From: Streptomyces hokutonensis
Lineage (GTDB): Bacteria > Actinomycetota > Actinomycetes > Streptomycetales > Streptomycetaceae
Direction: 5' to 3'
Assembly: GCF_000376565.1 (NCBI RefSeq)
Contig: NZ_BARG01000029.1
Coordinates: 62,001-126,000, forward strand
DNA: 64,000 nucleotides
Shown here: positions 41,892-50,884 of the stretch, piece by piece
Layout of the letters: each line of letters begins with the position of its first letter
How positions within the stretch are numbered: position 1 is the stretch's first letter
Translations under genes and position numbers: made by a program
Notes under the pieces: generated by a model
The model's database searches: none
What the model was told of the DNA's origin: nothing
Seen by the model: the letters and a program-made list of their open reading frames with translations, nothing else

Positions 41892-42094
41892 CAGAAGGTT
41901 TGCAGCGTCACCAGTGTGATCCTGAGCCGGTCCTTGGGTCCCTCGGTCTCGATCCGCACCCGCTGTCCCGGCCGCAGCAGCCGCAGCGCGCCCGCGTCGA
42001 ACGCGGCGGCGTCAAAAGGCACCGGGGTGCCGTCGTCGAGCAGCACACTGCCGGTGCGGGTCCCGGCGTCGTAGGTGTAAGCGGTCGCCTGCAT
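41891..42094 (-). CDS. Small hypothetical protein, likely OB/beta-barrel fold
   Basis: A 67-residue protein that I do not recognise by name. Its pattern of short strands (ATAYTYDAGTRTGSVLLDDG, VPFDAAAFD, LLRPGQRVRIETEG, RLRITLVTLQTF) resembles the small five-stranded barrels related to cold-shock proteins. The RNP aromatic motifs of CspA are absent. It lies 9 bases after cofC on the same strand and is probably cotranscribed with it. Confidence 0.65.
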   Translation of the reverse strand: MQATAYTYDAGTRTGSVLLDDGTPVPFDAAAFDAGALRLLRPGQRVRIETEGPKDRLRITLVTLQTF

Positions 42095-42103
42095 GGCCGC
42101 AGC

Positions 42104-42763
42104 CTACTGCCCGCCCAGGGCCCCCGGCCGTCCCGGAATCAGCAGCCCCGCGGCCGCCGCCGCCGTGCGCGGCCCCACACCCAGGGCCAGCGCCGCCCGC
42201 AGGTCCTCGCCGGTGTCCACGTCCTGCCGTACGGAATCCACCGCGTCCAGGGCGAGTTCGGCCGCGCCGGAGGAGCGATGGCGGGCGCGGGAATCGGTGC
42301 CGAATGCCGGGCGCAATTCAAGGCCCGCGCGCGCGGTGAGCAAAGTGGTGCCGATTGCGGCGGCGTCCGGGAGAAAAGCGCGCGGGAATTCCGCCGCCGC
42401 GTCCAGGACCCGGGCCAATTCCATGGGGCGCAGAGCCGGCAGATCGGCGTTCAGGGCCGCCACCGCGCTTTCGGGGCGGGAAACCCGCACGACCGTCACC
42501 GCGTGCCGCAGCGCGGCGTTCAGACCGTCTCCCGGCTCGTCCGCGACGATACGGGCGCCCAGCGCGGCGAGTTCGCGGCCGGCCAGGGCGTCGCCCGTGA
42601 CGACCGCCACATCGCGGACCGCCGGGCAGGCCAGCACGGCCGCCACGGTGTCCTGCGCGAAGGCGAGGGCGAGCCCCGGACGCAGCCCGTCGCTGGCCGT
42701 GTCCGAGAGCCTGGTCTTGGCTCGCGCCAGAGACTTCAGGGGTATGACCAAGGTCCACTGCAC
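42104..42763 (-). CDS. cofC: 2-phospho-L-lactate guanylyltransferase (F420 biosynthesis)
   Basis: A 219-residue CofC-family nucleotidyltransferase, which activates phospholactate or phosphoenolpyruvate with GTP for coenzyme F420. The N-terminus WTLVIPLKSLARAKTRLSD holds the nucleotide-binding Lys/Arg pattern, and ADEPGDGLNAALRHAV and LNADLPALRP give the metal-binding Asp. It ends in a Gly/Pro tail. It is divergent from the acyltransferase at 42908. Confidence 0.9.
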   Translation of the reverse strand: MQWTLVIPLKSLARAKTRLSDTASDGLRPGLALAFAQDTVAAVLACPAVRDVAVVTGDALAGRELAALGARIVADEPGDGLNAALRHAVTVVRVSRPESAVAALNADLPALRPMELARVLDAAAEFPRAFLPDAAAIGTTLLTARAGLELRPAFGTDSRARHRSSGAAELALDAVDSVRQDVDTGEDLRAALALGVGPRTAAAAAGLLIPGRPGALGGQ

Positions 42764-42907
42764 GCGGGTTCCGTCCCTCTCTTGTCACGGTCATTGTCAC
42801 CCGGCACCCCTGGCGTTGTCGGTGGCGGGGCGTACGGTGTTCTCGACAGACCGACGGCCTGGGGCGACACTTGTGCGGCCCCCCAGGTCCTAGAGGAAGG
42901 TGTTCGC

Positions 42908-43717
42908 GTGCCCCGCCGCAGAATCGGGTTCTGGTACCGCTTCGCAGCGGTCCTCTGCAAACCGCCGCTGGTGGTTCTGATCAAGCGGGACTGGCGTGGA
43001 ATGGAACACATTCCGGCCGAGGGCGGATTTATCACCGCGGTGAACCACAATTCGCACGTAGATCCCCTTGCGTACGCTCACTTTCAGTACAACACCGGGC
43101 GCGTTCCGCGATTCCTCGCGAAGAGCGGCCTTTTCAAGAAGGGATTCGTCGGCGCCGCGATGCGCGGCACCGGACAGATCCCCGTCTATCGCGAGACCAC
43201 GGACGCGCTGAGCGCCTTCCGCGCCGCGATCGACGCCGTGGAGCGCGGTGAATGCGTCGCGTTCTATCCCGAGGGCACCATCACCCGCGACCCCGACCAG
43301 TGGCCCATGACCGGCAAGACCGGTGCCGCGCGCGTGGCCCTGCAGACCAAGTGCCCGGTGATTCCCGTCGCGCAGTGGGGCGCCAACGAGTTGCTGCCGC
43401 CGTACGCCAAGAAGCTGCACGTCCTCCCGCGCAAGACCAGCCATGTGCTCGCGGGCCCGCCGGTGGACCTCACGCGCTTCTACGGCAAGGACATGAGCCC
43501 GGACCTCCTCAAGGAGGCGACCGAGGTCATCATGGCCGACATCACACGCCTGTTGGAGCAGATCCGCGGCGCCAAGGCACCCGAGACGCCCTACGACCCG
43601 CGCCGCGAGCGGATCGAGCAGCGGCGCCGGACGGCCGCGGAGACCGAGCAGTTGGAGTCCAGGGCCGAGTCGGCGACCGAGCCGAAGGTCGAGCAGGAAG
43701 AGGGGCAGGGCACGTGA
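42908..43717 (+). CDS. 1-acyl-sn-glycerol-3-phosphate acyltransferase (PlsC family)
   Basis: A 269-residue membrane-associated acyltransferase that adds the second acyl chain to lysophosphatidate. The NHX4D motif is NHNSHVD, and the second block is FYPEGTITRD. One hydrophobic segment near the N-terminus anchors it. The C-terminal 50 residues are charged and likely disordered. GTG 42908 follows GAGGAAGG. Its stop overlaps the gpsA start, so both act in glycerolipid synthesis from one transcript. Confidence 0.93.
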   Translation: MPRRRIGFWYRFAAVLCKPPLVVLIKRDWRGMEHIPAEGGFITAVNHNSHVDPLAYAHFQYNTGRVPRFLAKSGLFKKGFVGAAMRGTGQIPVYRETTDALSAFRAAIDAVERGECVAFYPEGTITRDPDQWPMTGKTGAARVALQTKCPVIPVAQWGANELLPPYAKKLHVLPRKTSHVLAGPPVDLTRFYGKDMSPDLLKEATEVIMADITRLLEQIRGAKAPETPYDPRRERIEQRRRTAAETEQLESRAESATEPKVEQEEGQGT

Positions 43718-44724
43718 GCAAGCCGGTCAAGGCGGCTGTTTTCAGCGCCGGTTCATGGGGCACGGCTTTCGGCATGGTGCTCGCCGACGCGGGCTGCGAG
43801 GTCACCCTGTGGGGGCGCCGCGCGGAAGTCGTGGACGCCATCAACTCCGGCCGTACGAACCCCGACTACTTCCCCGGTGTCGAACTCCCGGAGAACCTGC
43901 GGGCCACCACCGACCCCGCCGAGGCCGCCGCCGGCGCCGACTTCACCGTCCTGTCGGTCCCTTCGCAGACGCTGCGCGCCAACTTGGCCGACTGGGCACC
44001 CCTGTTGGCGCCCGACACGGTCCTCGTCTCGCTGATGAAGGGCGTCGAACTCGGCTCCGTCATGCGGATGAGCGAGGTCATCGAGGACGTCGCCAAGGTG
44101 GGCCGGGACCGTATCGCCGTGGTCTCCGGACCCAACCTCGCCCGCGAGATCGCCTCCCGGATGCCGGCCGCCGCGGTGGTCGCCTGCACCGACGAGGCCG
44201 TCGCCCGCCGGCTCCAAGCCGCCTGCCACACCCCGTACTTCAGGCCGTACACCATCACCGACGTCGTGGGCTGCGAGCTCGGCGGCGCGGTGAAGAACGT
44301 GATCGGGCTCGCCGTCGGCATCGCGGACGGCATGGGGCTCGGGGACAACGCGAAGGGCTCGCTCATCACGCGCGGGCTCGTCGAGACGACCCGGCTCGGC
44401 ATCGCGATGGGCGCCGACCCGCTGACCTTCTCCGGGCTCGCCGGCCTCGGCGACCTGGTGGCGACCTGCTCCTCGCCGCTGTCGCGCAACCACACCTTCG
44501 GCACCAACCTCGGCAAGGGCATGACCCTCCAGGAGACCATCGCGGTCACCAAGCAGACGGCCGAGGGCGTCAAGTCCTGCGAATCCGTACTGGACTTGGC
44601 CCGCAGGCACGGCGTCGACATGCCGATCACGGAGACGGTCTTCGAGATCGTGCACGAGGGGAAGTCGCCCGTGGTCGCCGTGAAGGAGCTGATGTCGCGC
44701 AGCGCCAAGCCCGAGCGACGCTGA
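43714..44724 (+). CDS. gpsA: NAD(P)H-dependent glycerol-3-phosphate dehydrogenase
   Basis: A 336-residue dehydrogenase that makes sn-glycerol-3-phosphate from dihydroxyacetone phosphate. The Rossmann motif is FSAGSWGTAFG (Ser in place of the usual first Gly), the substrate Lys lies in GAVKNVIGLAVGI, and SLMKGVE and SGPNLAREIA are family blocks. GTG 43714 overlaps the acyltransferase stop. It supplies the substrate for phospholipid assembly. Confidence 0.95.
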   Translation: MSKPVKAAVFSAGSWGTAFGMVLADAGCEVTLWGRRAEVVDAINSGRTNPDYFPGVELPENLRATTDPAEAAAGADFTVLSVPSQTLRANLADWAPLLAPDTVLVSLMKGVELGSVMRMSEVIEDVAKVGRDRIAVVSGPNLAREIASRMPAAAVVACTDEAVARRLQAACHTPYFRPYTITDVVGCELGGAVKNVIGLAVGIADGMGLGDNAKGSLITRGLVETTRLGIAMGADPLTFSGLAGLGDLVATCSSPLSRNHTFGTNLGKGMTLQETIAVTKQTAEGVKSCESVLDLARRHGVDMPITETVFEIVHEGKSPVVAVKELMSRSAKPERR

Positions 44725-44783
44725 GCAACGCCAGTACGCAGGCGCTGTATCACAGCAGTACCACCAGGTACGCTCATCGCGAT

Positions 44784-45941
44784 ATGAGCACCGAGAACCT
44801 CTCCCAGAGCCCTGAGCAGCCGCCTCGCAAGCCGCGTGTGGCCGTCGTGTTCGGCGGTCGCAGCTCCGAACACGGGATCTCCGTGGTCACCGCCGGCGCC
44901 GTCCTCGCGGCCATCGACCGGACCAAGTACGACGTCCTGCCGATCGGCATCACCCGCGAAGGCCGCTGGGCCCTCACCGCCGACGCGCCGGAGCGCATGG
45001 CGATCACCGACCGCCGTACCCCGGACGTCGACGAGCTCGCCGAGTCGAGCGAGGGCGGAGTGGTGCTCCCGCTCGACCCCGGGAACCGCGAAGTCGTCAT
45101 CAGCGAACCGGGATCCGTGCCCAAGGCCCTCGGCGAGGTCGACGTCGTCTTCCCCGTCCTGCACGGCCCCTACGGCGAGGACGGCACCCTCCAGGGACTC
45201 CTGGAGCTGTCCGGTGTGCCGTACGTGGGCGCCGGTGTGCTCGCCTCGGCCGTCGGCCAGGACAAGGAGTACATGAAGCGGGTGTTCACCTCGTTCGGCC
45301 TCAAGGTCGGCCCCTACGTGGTGATCCGGCCGCGCGAGTGGGAGCGGGACGAGTCCGCCGCCCGCAAGAAGATCGTCGACTTCGCCGGTGAGTACGGCTG
45401 GCCGCTGTTCGTGAAGCCCGCGCGCGCGGGTTCGTCGATCGGCATCACCAAGGTCGACGATCTGGCCGGACTCGACGAGGCGATCGAGGAGGCGCAGCGG
45501 CACGACCCGAAGATCCTCGTGGAGGCCGCGCTGCGCGGCCGCGAGATCGAGTGCGGGGTGCTGGAGTTCGAGGACGGGCCGCGGGCCAGCGTGCCGGCCG
45601 AGATCCCGCCGCCCCAGGAGCACGCGTACTACGACTTCGAGGCGAAGTACATCGACTCGACCCCCGGCATCGTGCCCGCCCCGCTGACGCCCGAGGAGAC
45701 CGCCGAGGTGCAGAAGCTCGCGGTGGACGCCTTCGAGGCGGCCTCCTGCGAGGGGCTGGTGCGGGCGGACTTCTTCCTCACGGAGGACGGCGAGTTCGTC
45801 ATCAACGAGATCAACACCATGCCCGGTTTCACGCCGATCTCGATGTACCCGCAGATGTGGCAGGCCAGTGGCGTCCCCTACGGGGAGCTGGTGGACCGTC
45901 TGGTGCAGGCCGCGCTGCGCCGGTCCACCGGACTGCGCTGA
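44784..45941 (+). CDS. ddl: D-alanine--D-alanine ligase
   Basis: A 385-residue ATP-grasp ligase of peptidoglycan precursor synthesis, cytoplasmic. It has VVFGGRSSEHGISV at the N-terminus, VFPVLHGPYGEDGTLQGLLE, the Lys-containing FVKPARAGSSIGI, and the metal-binding FVINEINTMPGFT. Tyr in the omega loop (EHAYYDFEAKY) marks a D-Ala-D-Ala rather than D-Ala-D-Lac ligase. ATG 44784 is 59 bases after gpsA. Confidence 0.95.
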   Translation: MSTENLSQSPEQPPRKPRVAVVFGGRSSEHGISVVTAGAVLAAIDRTKYDVLPIGITREGRWALTADAPERMAITDRRTPDVDELAESSEGGVVLPLDPGNREVVISEPGSVPKALGEVDVVFPVLHGPYGEDGTLQGLLELSGVPYVGAGVLASAVGQDKEYMKRVFTSFGLKVGPYVVIRPREWERDESAARKKIVDFAGEYGWPLFVKPARAGSSIGITKVDDLAGLDEAIEEAQRHDPKILVEAALRGREIECGVLEFEDGPRASVPAEIPPPQEHAYYDFEAKYIDSTPGIVPAPLTPEETAEVQKLAVDAFEAASCEGLVRADFFLTEDGEFVINEINTMPGFTPISMYPQMWQASGVPYGELVDRLVQAALRRSTGLR

Positions 45942-45960
45942 ACGGGCCGGTCCGGTCGAG

Positions 45961-46452
45961 CTAGTCGGCGATCCCCGCGGGGATCGCCTTCTGCACGGAC
46001 TTCGCCAGGTCGACCAGGGGTGCCAGACCGTCTCCGGCGCGGTCCTTCGGGATGGTCACCTCGACGTACGCCTTGCGCAGCGTCGTGGTGAACCGGAAGG
46101 ACCCGTCGTCCTGCTTCTGCAGCAGCCAGCCCACGCCGTTCACCTCGACGCCGTCGGCCTCCGGGTCGTTCATCTTCGCGGGTCTCACGACACCGCAGCG
46201 CAGTATGATCGCCGGGTTCCCCCAGCCCGCGGTCAGCGCGGACGCGGGCTCGGGATCCCGGCGGCCCTGGCCGTCGACCTTCGACGGCAGCACCTTGTCC
46301 AGATTCCGGCACAGCCCGGTGACCTTCGCGCCCGGTGAGGGAACCGCCGCCGACGCGCTGTCGTCTGCTGAGGAGCAGCCCGCGAGGGTGATCAGCGGGG
46401 CGAGCACGGACAGCCCGATGACAGAACGGCGCCGGTGACGGAGAGAGTTCAC
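45961..46452 (-). CDS. DUF3515 lipoprotein
   Basis: A 163-residue exported lipoprotein. A basic N-terminus (RHRRRS), a hydrophobic core and the lipobox LAGC (Cys26) are clear. The mature part is DUF3515: LCRNLDKVLP, GWGNPAIILRCGV, VNGVGWLLQKQDDG and YVEVTIPKD. Two Cys in the domain may pair. The function is unknown. GTG 46452 is the start. It is convergent with ddl. Confidence 0.88.
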   Translation of the reverse strand: MNSLRHRRRSVIGLSVLAPLITLAGCSSADDSASAAVPSPGAKVTGLCRNLDKVLPSKVDGQGRRDPEPASALTAGWGNPAIILRCGVVRPAKMNDPEADGVEVNGVGWLLQKQDDGSFRFTTTLRKAYVEVTIPKDRAGDGLAPLVDLAKSVQKAIPAGIAD

Positions 46453-46472
46453 CGGCCAAGGGTAGACGGGGG

Positions 46473-46706
46473 CTACAGATGCACCACCGGGCAGGTCAGG
46501 GTGCGGGTGATGCCGTCCACTTGCTGGACCTTGGCGACCACCATGCGGCCGAGATCGTCGACCGTGTCGGCCTGGGCGCGCACGATCACGTCGTACGGTC
46601 CTGTCACGTCCTCGGCCTGGATCACTCCGGGAATCTTGCTGATCGTGTCGGCGACGGTCGACGCCTTGCCGACCTCCGTCTGGATCAGGATGTACGCCTG
46701 TACCAC
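46473..46706 (-). CDS. Stand-alone Lrp/AsnC ligand-binding (RAM) domain protein
   Basis: A 77-residue protein that consists only of the RAM/Lrp_AsnC effector domain (VQAYILIQTEVGKASTVADT, IPGVIQAEDVTGPYDVIVRA, DDLGRMVVAKVQQVDGITRT). It lacks a helix-turn-helix. Such proteins form decamers that bind amino acids and can pair with full Lrp regulators. GTG 46706 is preceded by GGAGGTTCC. It is divergent from thiL. Confidence 0.9.
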   Translation of the reverse strand: MVQAYILIQTEVGKASTVADTISKIPGVIQAEDVTGPYDVIVRAQADTVDDLGRMVVAKVQQVDGITRTLTCPVVHL

Positions 46707-46909
46707 GGAACCTCCAGGGCGGCCACGAGGATCATGTGGGGAAAAGGAACGCCACGGTATCGCGTCGCCGCTCACCACGGGGAGACCCGCGGAAGCCCTT
46801 CCCCTCGTGCCGGGGCACGGGCACGACTGAAGTTGACGGTCACCTCGACCGTACCGAGCACACCGACGGCTCGCGACCGGGCGCTGCCGTCACGAGAAGA
46901 GGACGAACG

Positions 46910-47875
46910 ATGAAGGGCACCGTCGGTGAGTTGGGGGAGTTCGGGCTCATCAGGGAGCTCACTTCCCGGCTCACCACCACTCCCTCGGTCCGGGTCGGCC
47001 CCGGCGACGACGCCGCGGTCGTCGCCGCGCCCGACCGCAGGGTCGTGGCGAGCACCGACATCCTGCTGGAGGGGCGGCACTTCCGCCGCGACTGGTCCAC
47101 GGCCTACGACGTCGGACGCAAGGCCGCCGCGCAGAACCTCGCGGACATCGCCGCGATGGGCGCCGTACCGACCGCGCTGCTCCTCGGCCTCGTCGTGCCG
47201 GCCGAACTTCCGGTCACCTGGCCCATGGAGCTGATGGACGGCCTGCGCGACGAGTGCCAGGTCGCGGGCGCCTCGGTGGTCGGCGGCGATGTCGTACGGG
47301 GCGACACGATCATGGTGTCGATCACCGCGCTCGGCGATCTGCGCGGCCGGGAGCCGGTCACCCGGGCCGGCGCGCAGCCCGGTGACGTGGTGGCGGTGAC
47401 CGGCTGGCTGGGCTGGTCCGCGGCCGGGTACGCGGTGCTGTCCCGGGGCTTCCGCTCGCCGCGCGCGTTCGTGGAGGCGCACCGGCGCCCCGAGCCGCCG
47501 TACCACGCGGGTCCGGCGGCGGCCGGGCTCGGCGCGACCTCGATGTGCGACGTCAGCGACGGGCTGATCGCCGACCTGGGACACATCGCCGAGTCGAGCA
47601 AGGTCCGCATCGACATCCGCTCCGGCGCGATCGACATCCCGACCCAGATGCACGACATCGGGCAGGCCGTCGGCGTCGACCCCATCCAGTGGGTGCTCAC
47701 CGGGGGAGAGGACCACGCGATCGTGGCGACCTTCGCCCCGGACGTGAAGCTGCCGGCCCGCTGGAAGGTGATCGGCGAGGTCCTCAACCCGTCGGCGCTG
47801 CCCCAGGTGACGGTCGACGGGGCGCCGTGGACCAGCAAGGGCGGCTGGGACCACTTCGGGGACATCGAGTCGTGA
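46910..47875 (+). CDS. thiL: Thiamine-monophosphate kinase
   Basis: A 321-residue PurM/ThiL-fold kinase that makes thiamine pyrophosphate from the monophosphate. Signature segments are VGPGDDAAVVAAP, STDILLEGRHFRRDW, VVGGDVVRGDTIMVS, CDVSDGLIADLGHIA and LTGGEDHAIVATF. GAGGA precedes ATG 46910. Its stop overlaps the thiD start. No THI-box riboswitch was seen upstream. Confidence 0.96.
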   Translation: MKGTVGELGEFGLIRELTSRLTTTPSVRVGPGDDAAVVAAPDRRVVASTDILLEGRHFRRDWSTAYDVGRKAAAQNLADIAAMGAVPTALLLGLVVPAELPVTWPMELMDGLRDECQVAGASVVGGDVVRGDTIMVSITALGDLRGREPVTRAGAQPGDVVAVTGWLGWSAAGYAVLSRGFRSPRAFVEAHRRPEPPYHAGPAAAGLGATSMCDVSDGLIADLGHIAESSKVRIDIRSGAIDIPTQMHDIGQAVGVDPIQWVLTGGEDHAIVATFAPDVKLPARWKVIGEVLNPSALPQVTVDGAPWTSKGGWDHFGDIES

Positions 47876-48666
47876 AACCGCTGGTGCTGACCGTGGCCGG
47901 CTCCGACTCCGGTGGAGGGGCGGGAATCCAGGCCGACTTGAAGACGATGCTCGCGCTCGGTGTGCACGGCATGAGCGTCGTCACCGCGGTCACCGCGCAG
48001 AACTCCCTCGGTGTGCAAGGGGCTTGGGAACTTCCGGCGGAGGCGGTGCGCGCGCAGTACCGCAGTGTCGTCGACGACATCGGCGTACAGGCCGTGAAGA
48101 CCGGCATGCTGGCGTCGGCCGAACTCGTCGAGACGGTCGCGGAGTTGCTCGCGGGGACGGACGCCCCGGCCGTCGTCGACCCGGTCGGCATCTCGAAGCA
48201 CGGGGACTCGCTGCTGGCGGACTCCGCGCTGGACGCCGTACGCACGAAACTGCTGCCGGTCGCGACCGTGGCGACGCCGAACCTCGACGAGGTGGCGCAG
48301 CTCACCGGTGTGCGGGTCGAGACGGAGGAGCAGTTGCGGGAGGCCGCGGCGGCCGTGCTGGCGTACGGACCGCGGTGGGTGCTCGTCAAGGGCGGGCATC
48401 TGTCCGGCGACGCCGTGGACCTGCTCTCCGACGGCACCGAGGAGCACTGGCTGCGCGCGCCCCGGTACAACAACCGGCACACGCACGGCACGGGGTGCAC
48501 GCTCGCCTCGGCGATCGCGTCCGAGCTGGCCAAGGGGCGGTCGGTGCCGGAGGCGGTGACGGCGGCGAAGAAGTACGTCACCGGGGCGATCGCGGCGGGG
48601 TTCGCGCTGGGGGGCGGGATCGGGCCGGTGGATCACGGCTGGGCGCTGCGGCGCGAGGACCTCTGA
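47872..48666 (+). CDS. thiD: Hydroxymethylpyrimidine/phosphomethylpyrimidine kinase
   Basis: A 264-residue ribokinase-fold enzyme that phosphorylates HMP and HMP-P in thiamine synthesis. VAGSDSGGGAGIQADLKTM is the substrate region, VVDPVGISKHGDSLL holds the DPV block, and NNRHTHGTGCTLASAIAS is the anion-hole motif with catalytic Asp replaced by Cys, as is normal for ThiD. GTG 47872 overlaps thiL. Confidence 0.96.
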   Translation: MKPLVLTVAGSDSGGGAGIQADLKTMLALGVHGMSVVTAVTAQNSLGVQGAWELPAEAVRAQYRSVVDDIGVQAVKTGMLASAELVETVAELLAGTDAPAVVDPVGISKHGDSLLADSALDAVRTKLLPVATVATPNLDEVAQLTGVRVETEEQLREAAAAVLAYGPRWVLVKGGHLSGDAVDLLSDGTEEHWLRAPRYNNRHTHGTGCTLASAIASELAKGRSVPEAVTAAKKYVTGAIAAGFALGGGIGPVDHGWALRREDL

Positions 48667-48677
48667 GCGGGCACGGC

Positions 48678-48708
48678 AAAAAGCCGGCCCACACGAGGTG
48701 GACCGGCT
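48678..48708 (-). terminator. Rho-independent terminator of rpmB
   Basis: On the minus strand AGCCGGTCCAC pairs with GTGGGCCGGCT (with one G-T pair) and is followed by TTTT. It is one of the few U-tailed terminators in the window. It also lies after thiD. Confidence 0.85.
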
Positions 48709-48749
48709 CGATGCAGCGAACCAGCAGTGGCCGCGCGCTTAGCGGTGCG

Positions 48750-48935
48750 TCAGCGCGAGACCTTGCCGGCCTTGATGCACGAGGTGCAAGCGTTCACGCG
48801 CTTCGGCGTCCCGCCGACCACGGTACGAACGCGCTGGATGTTCGGGTTCCAGCGACGCGGCGTACGGCGGTGCGAGTGCGAGATGTTGTTGCCGAAGCCC
48901 GGCCCCTTGCCGCAGACGTCGCAGTTGGCAGCCAC
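48750..48935 (-). CDS. rpmB: 50S ribosomal protein L28
   Basis: A 61-residue L28. Two CxxC pairs (CDVCGKGPGFGNN and CTSCIKAGK) mark the zinc-binding form. HSHRRTPRRWNPNIQRV is the rRNA-binding part. GTG 48935 follows TTTGGAG. It stands opposite to thiD and to the DAK2 gene. An 18-bp palindrome lies in its upstream region. Confidence 0.97.
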   Translation of the reverse strand: MAANCDVCGKGPGFGNNISHSHRRTPRRWNPNIQRVRTVVGGTPKRVNACTSCIKAGKVSR

Positions 48936-48979
48936 GGGTCACTCCAAAGACTTCAGATGCACAGATGCACTTACGGATG

Positions 48980-48997
48980 ATCCCGGCATGCCGGGAT
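48980..48997. promoter_or_regulatory. Palindrome upstream of rpmB
   Basis: ATCCCGGCATGCCGGGAT is a perfect 18-bp palindrome 45 bases upstream of the L28 start and 196 bases before the DAK2 start. It could be an operator or a 5'-UTR hairpin of rpmB. No regulator was identified. Confidence 0.5.
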
Positions 48998-49192
48998 CAG
49001 GATCTAGGATCTGATGTGGCGCTGCCAGGGGGGATGGCCCGATCGAGATCGGGCAACCGGAGCAGCATACAACGACTGCGCCGGTTCAACGAAACTACCA
49101 TGCCTGGTCGAGGGCCTGCTCCGGCCCTCCTCGGGCCCGGCCCCCTCCGGGGTCTACGCTGCGTGCCAGTCCAGCAGCTCAAGGAGGCGCAG

Positions 49193-50881
49193 GTGCCGCA
49201 GGTGCCGCAGACATTCTTCGATGCTCTCGCGGTGCGTACCTGGTGCGGTCTCGCGCTGCGCGCGCTGGGTCGTGCGCGCGAGGAGATCGACGCCATCAAC
49301 GTGTATCCCGTGGCCGACGGGGACACCGGCACCAACCTGTACCTGACCATGGAGTCCGCGGTCACGGCCGTGGAGGCGGTGTTCGCCGGGCACGGCACCC
49401 TGACCGAGCAGAAGCCGCCGCTGGCCGACGCGGTCCGGGCGATGGCCCACGGGGCACTCATAGGGGCGCGCGGCAACTCCGGGACGATCCTCGCGCAGCT
49501 GCTGCGCGGTATGGCCCAGGTGCTCGCCGCCGACGGTGAGACGGCTCACACGGACGGCGAGGGGCTGCGGCTCGCGCTGCGGCACGCGGCCGACTCCGCC
49601 CGGAAGGCCGTGGCCCATCCGGTCGAGGGCACCGTCCTCTCGGTCGCCTCGGCGGCGGCCGACGCGGCCGACGACACCGAGGGCGACTGCGGGACGGTGG
49701 CACGGGCCGCCTACGACGGGGCGTGCGCGGCGCTGGCCGCGACCCCGGGGCAGCTGGCGGTCCTGGAGCGCGCGGGAGTGGTCGACGCGGGCGGACGGGG
49801 GCTGGTGGCGGTCCTGGCCGCGCTGGTGGAGACGTTCACCCGGGAGGCACCGGTCTTCGGGGGACACGCGCGCGTGGAGGCCGTTTCGGCTGTCGGGGCT
49901 CCCGGGGTCGACGACGTCCTCCTCTGCGAGGACGACCCGACGGCACCCCAGGAGGGCGGTCCCGCCTACGAGGTGATCTACCTCCTGGAGGCCGAGGACA
50001 CGGCCGTGACCCGGCTGCGGGACCGGCTCGACGCGCTCGGCGACTCGCTCGTCGTGGTCGGCGGCGACGGCCTGTGGAACGTCCATGTGCACGTCGACGA
50101 CGCCGGCGCCGCCGTCGAGGCGGGCGTCGAGGCCGGCCGGCCGTACCGCATCCGGATCACCCACTTCGGGCTCGGCGACGTCCACACCACCGGTGCCGAA
50201 CGGCCGCCCAAGGAGCGCGCCCAGCGGGCCGTCGTCGCCGTCGTCCCGGGGGAGGGCCTGGCGGGGCTCTACGGCGAGGCCGGCGCGACCACCGTGCTCG
50301 CGCGCCCCGGGGAGCCGCCCGCCAGCGGGGAGCTGGTCGCGGCCCTGCGACGGGCACACGCGCGTGAGGTCGTGCTGCTGCCCAACGACGCCGACCTGCG
50401 GCACACGGCGGCGGCAGCGGCCGAGCAGGCCCGGGCCGAGGGCATCCGGGTCGCGCTGATCCCGACGCGCTCCGCGGTCCAGGGGATCGCCGCGCTCGCC
50501 GTGCACGAGCCCGAGCGCCGCTTCGACGAGGACGTCGTCTCCATGACCTCGGCGGCCGGCGCGACCCGCTACGCGGAGGTCGCCGTCGCCGAGCGCCAGT
50601 CCTGGACGATGGCCGGCATCTGCCAGGCCGGGGACGTCCTGGGCCTCGTCGACGGCGACGTGGCGGTGATCGGCGCCGACGTCACCGCCACCGCCCGCGC
50701 CGTCCTGGACCGCATGCTCGCGGCCGGCGGCGAACTCGTCACCCTCGTCCTGGGCGACGAGGCCCCCGAGAGCGTCGCCGACGTCCTGGAGGTCCATGTC
50801 CGCGAGTCGTACCTCGCGGTCGACACGGTGGTGTACCGGGGCGGCCGGCAGGGCGCCCTGCTGCTCATCGGCGTCGAGTAG
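49193..50881 (+). CDS. DAK2-domain protein, FakA/YloV-like kinase subunit
   Basis: A 562-residue protein of the YloV/FakA family. The N-terminal DhaL/DAK2 ATP-binding domain (about residues 10-200) has the metal-chelating Asp cluster NVYPVADGDTGTNLYLTMES and GARGNSGTILAQLLRG. A middle domain and a FakA C-terminal domain follow (DVVSMTSAAGATRYAEVAVA). FakA phosphorylates fatty acids bound to a DegV-type FakB partner. GTG 49193 is chosen for AAGGAGGCGCAG. Placement near recG recalls yloV-recG in Bacillus. Confidence 0.87.
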   Translation: MPQVPQTFFDALAVRTWCGLALRALGRAREEIDAINVYPVADGDTGTNLYLTMESAVTAVEAVFAGHGTLTEQKPPLADAVRAMAHGALIGARGNSGTILAQLLRGMAQVLAADGETAHTDGEGLRLALRHAADSARKAVAHPVEGTVLSVASAAADAADDTEGDCGTVARAAYDGACAALAATPGQLAVLERAGVVDAGGRGLVAVLAALVETFTREAPVFGGHARVEAVSAVGAPGVDDVLLCEDDPTAPQEGGPAYEVIYLLEAEDTAVTRLRDRLDALGDSLVVVGGDGLWNVHVHVDDAGAAVEAGVEAGRPYRIRITHFGLGDVHTTGAERPPKERAQRAVVAVVPGEGLAGLYGEAGATTVLARPGEPPASGELVAALRRAHAREVVLLPNDADLRHTAAAAAEQARAEGIRVALIPTRSAVQGIAALAVHEPERRFDEDVVSMTSAAGATRYAEVAVAERQSWTMAGICQAGDVLGLVDGDVAVIGADVTATARAVLDRMLAAGGELVTLVLGDEAPESVADVLEVHVRESYLAVDTVVYRGGRQGALLLIGVE

Positions 50882-50884
50882 GGA

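Noticed and set aside
46707..46909. TPP riboswitch upstream of thiL
   Set aside because: I found no THI-box consensus pair in the leader. thiL and thiD appear to rely on ordinary signals.
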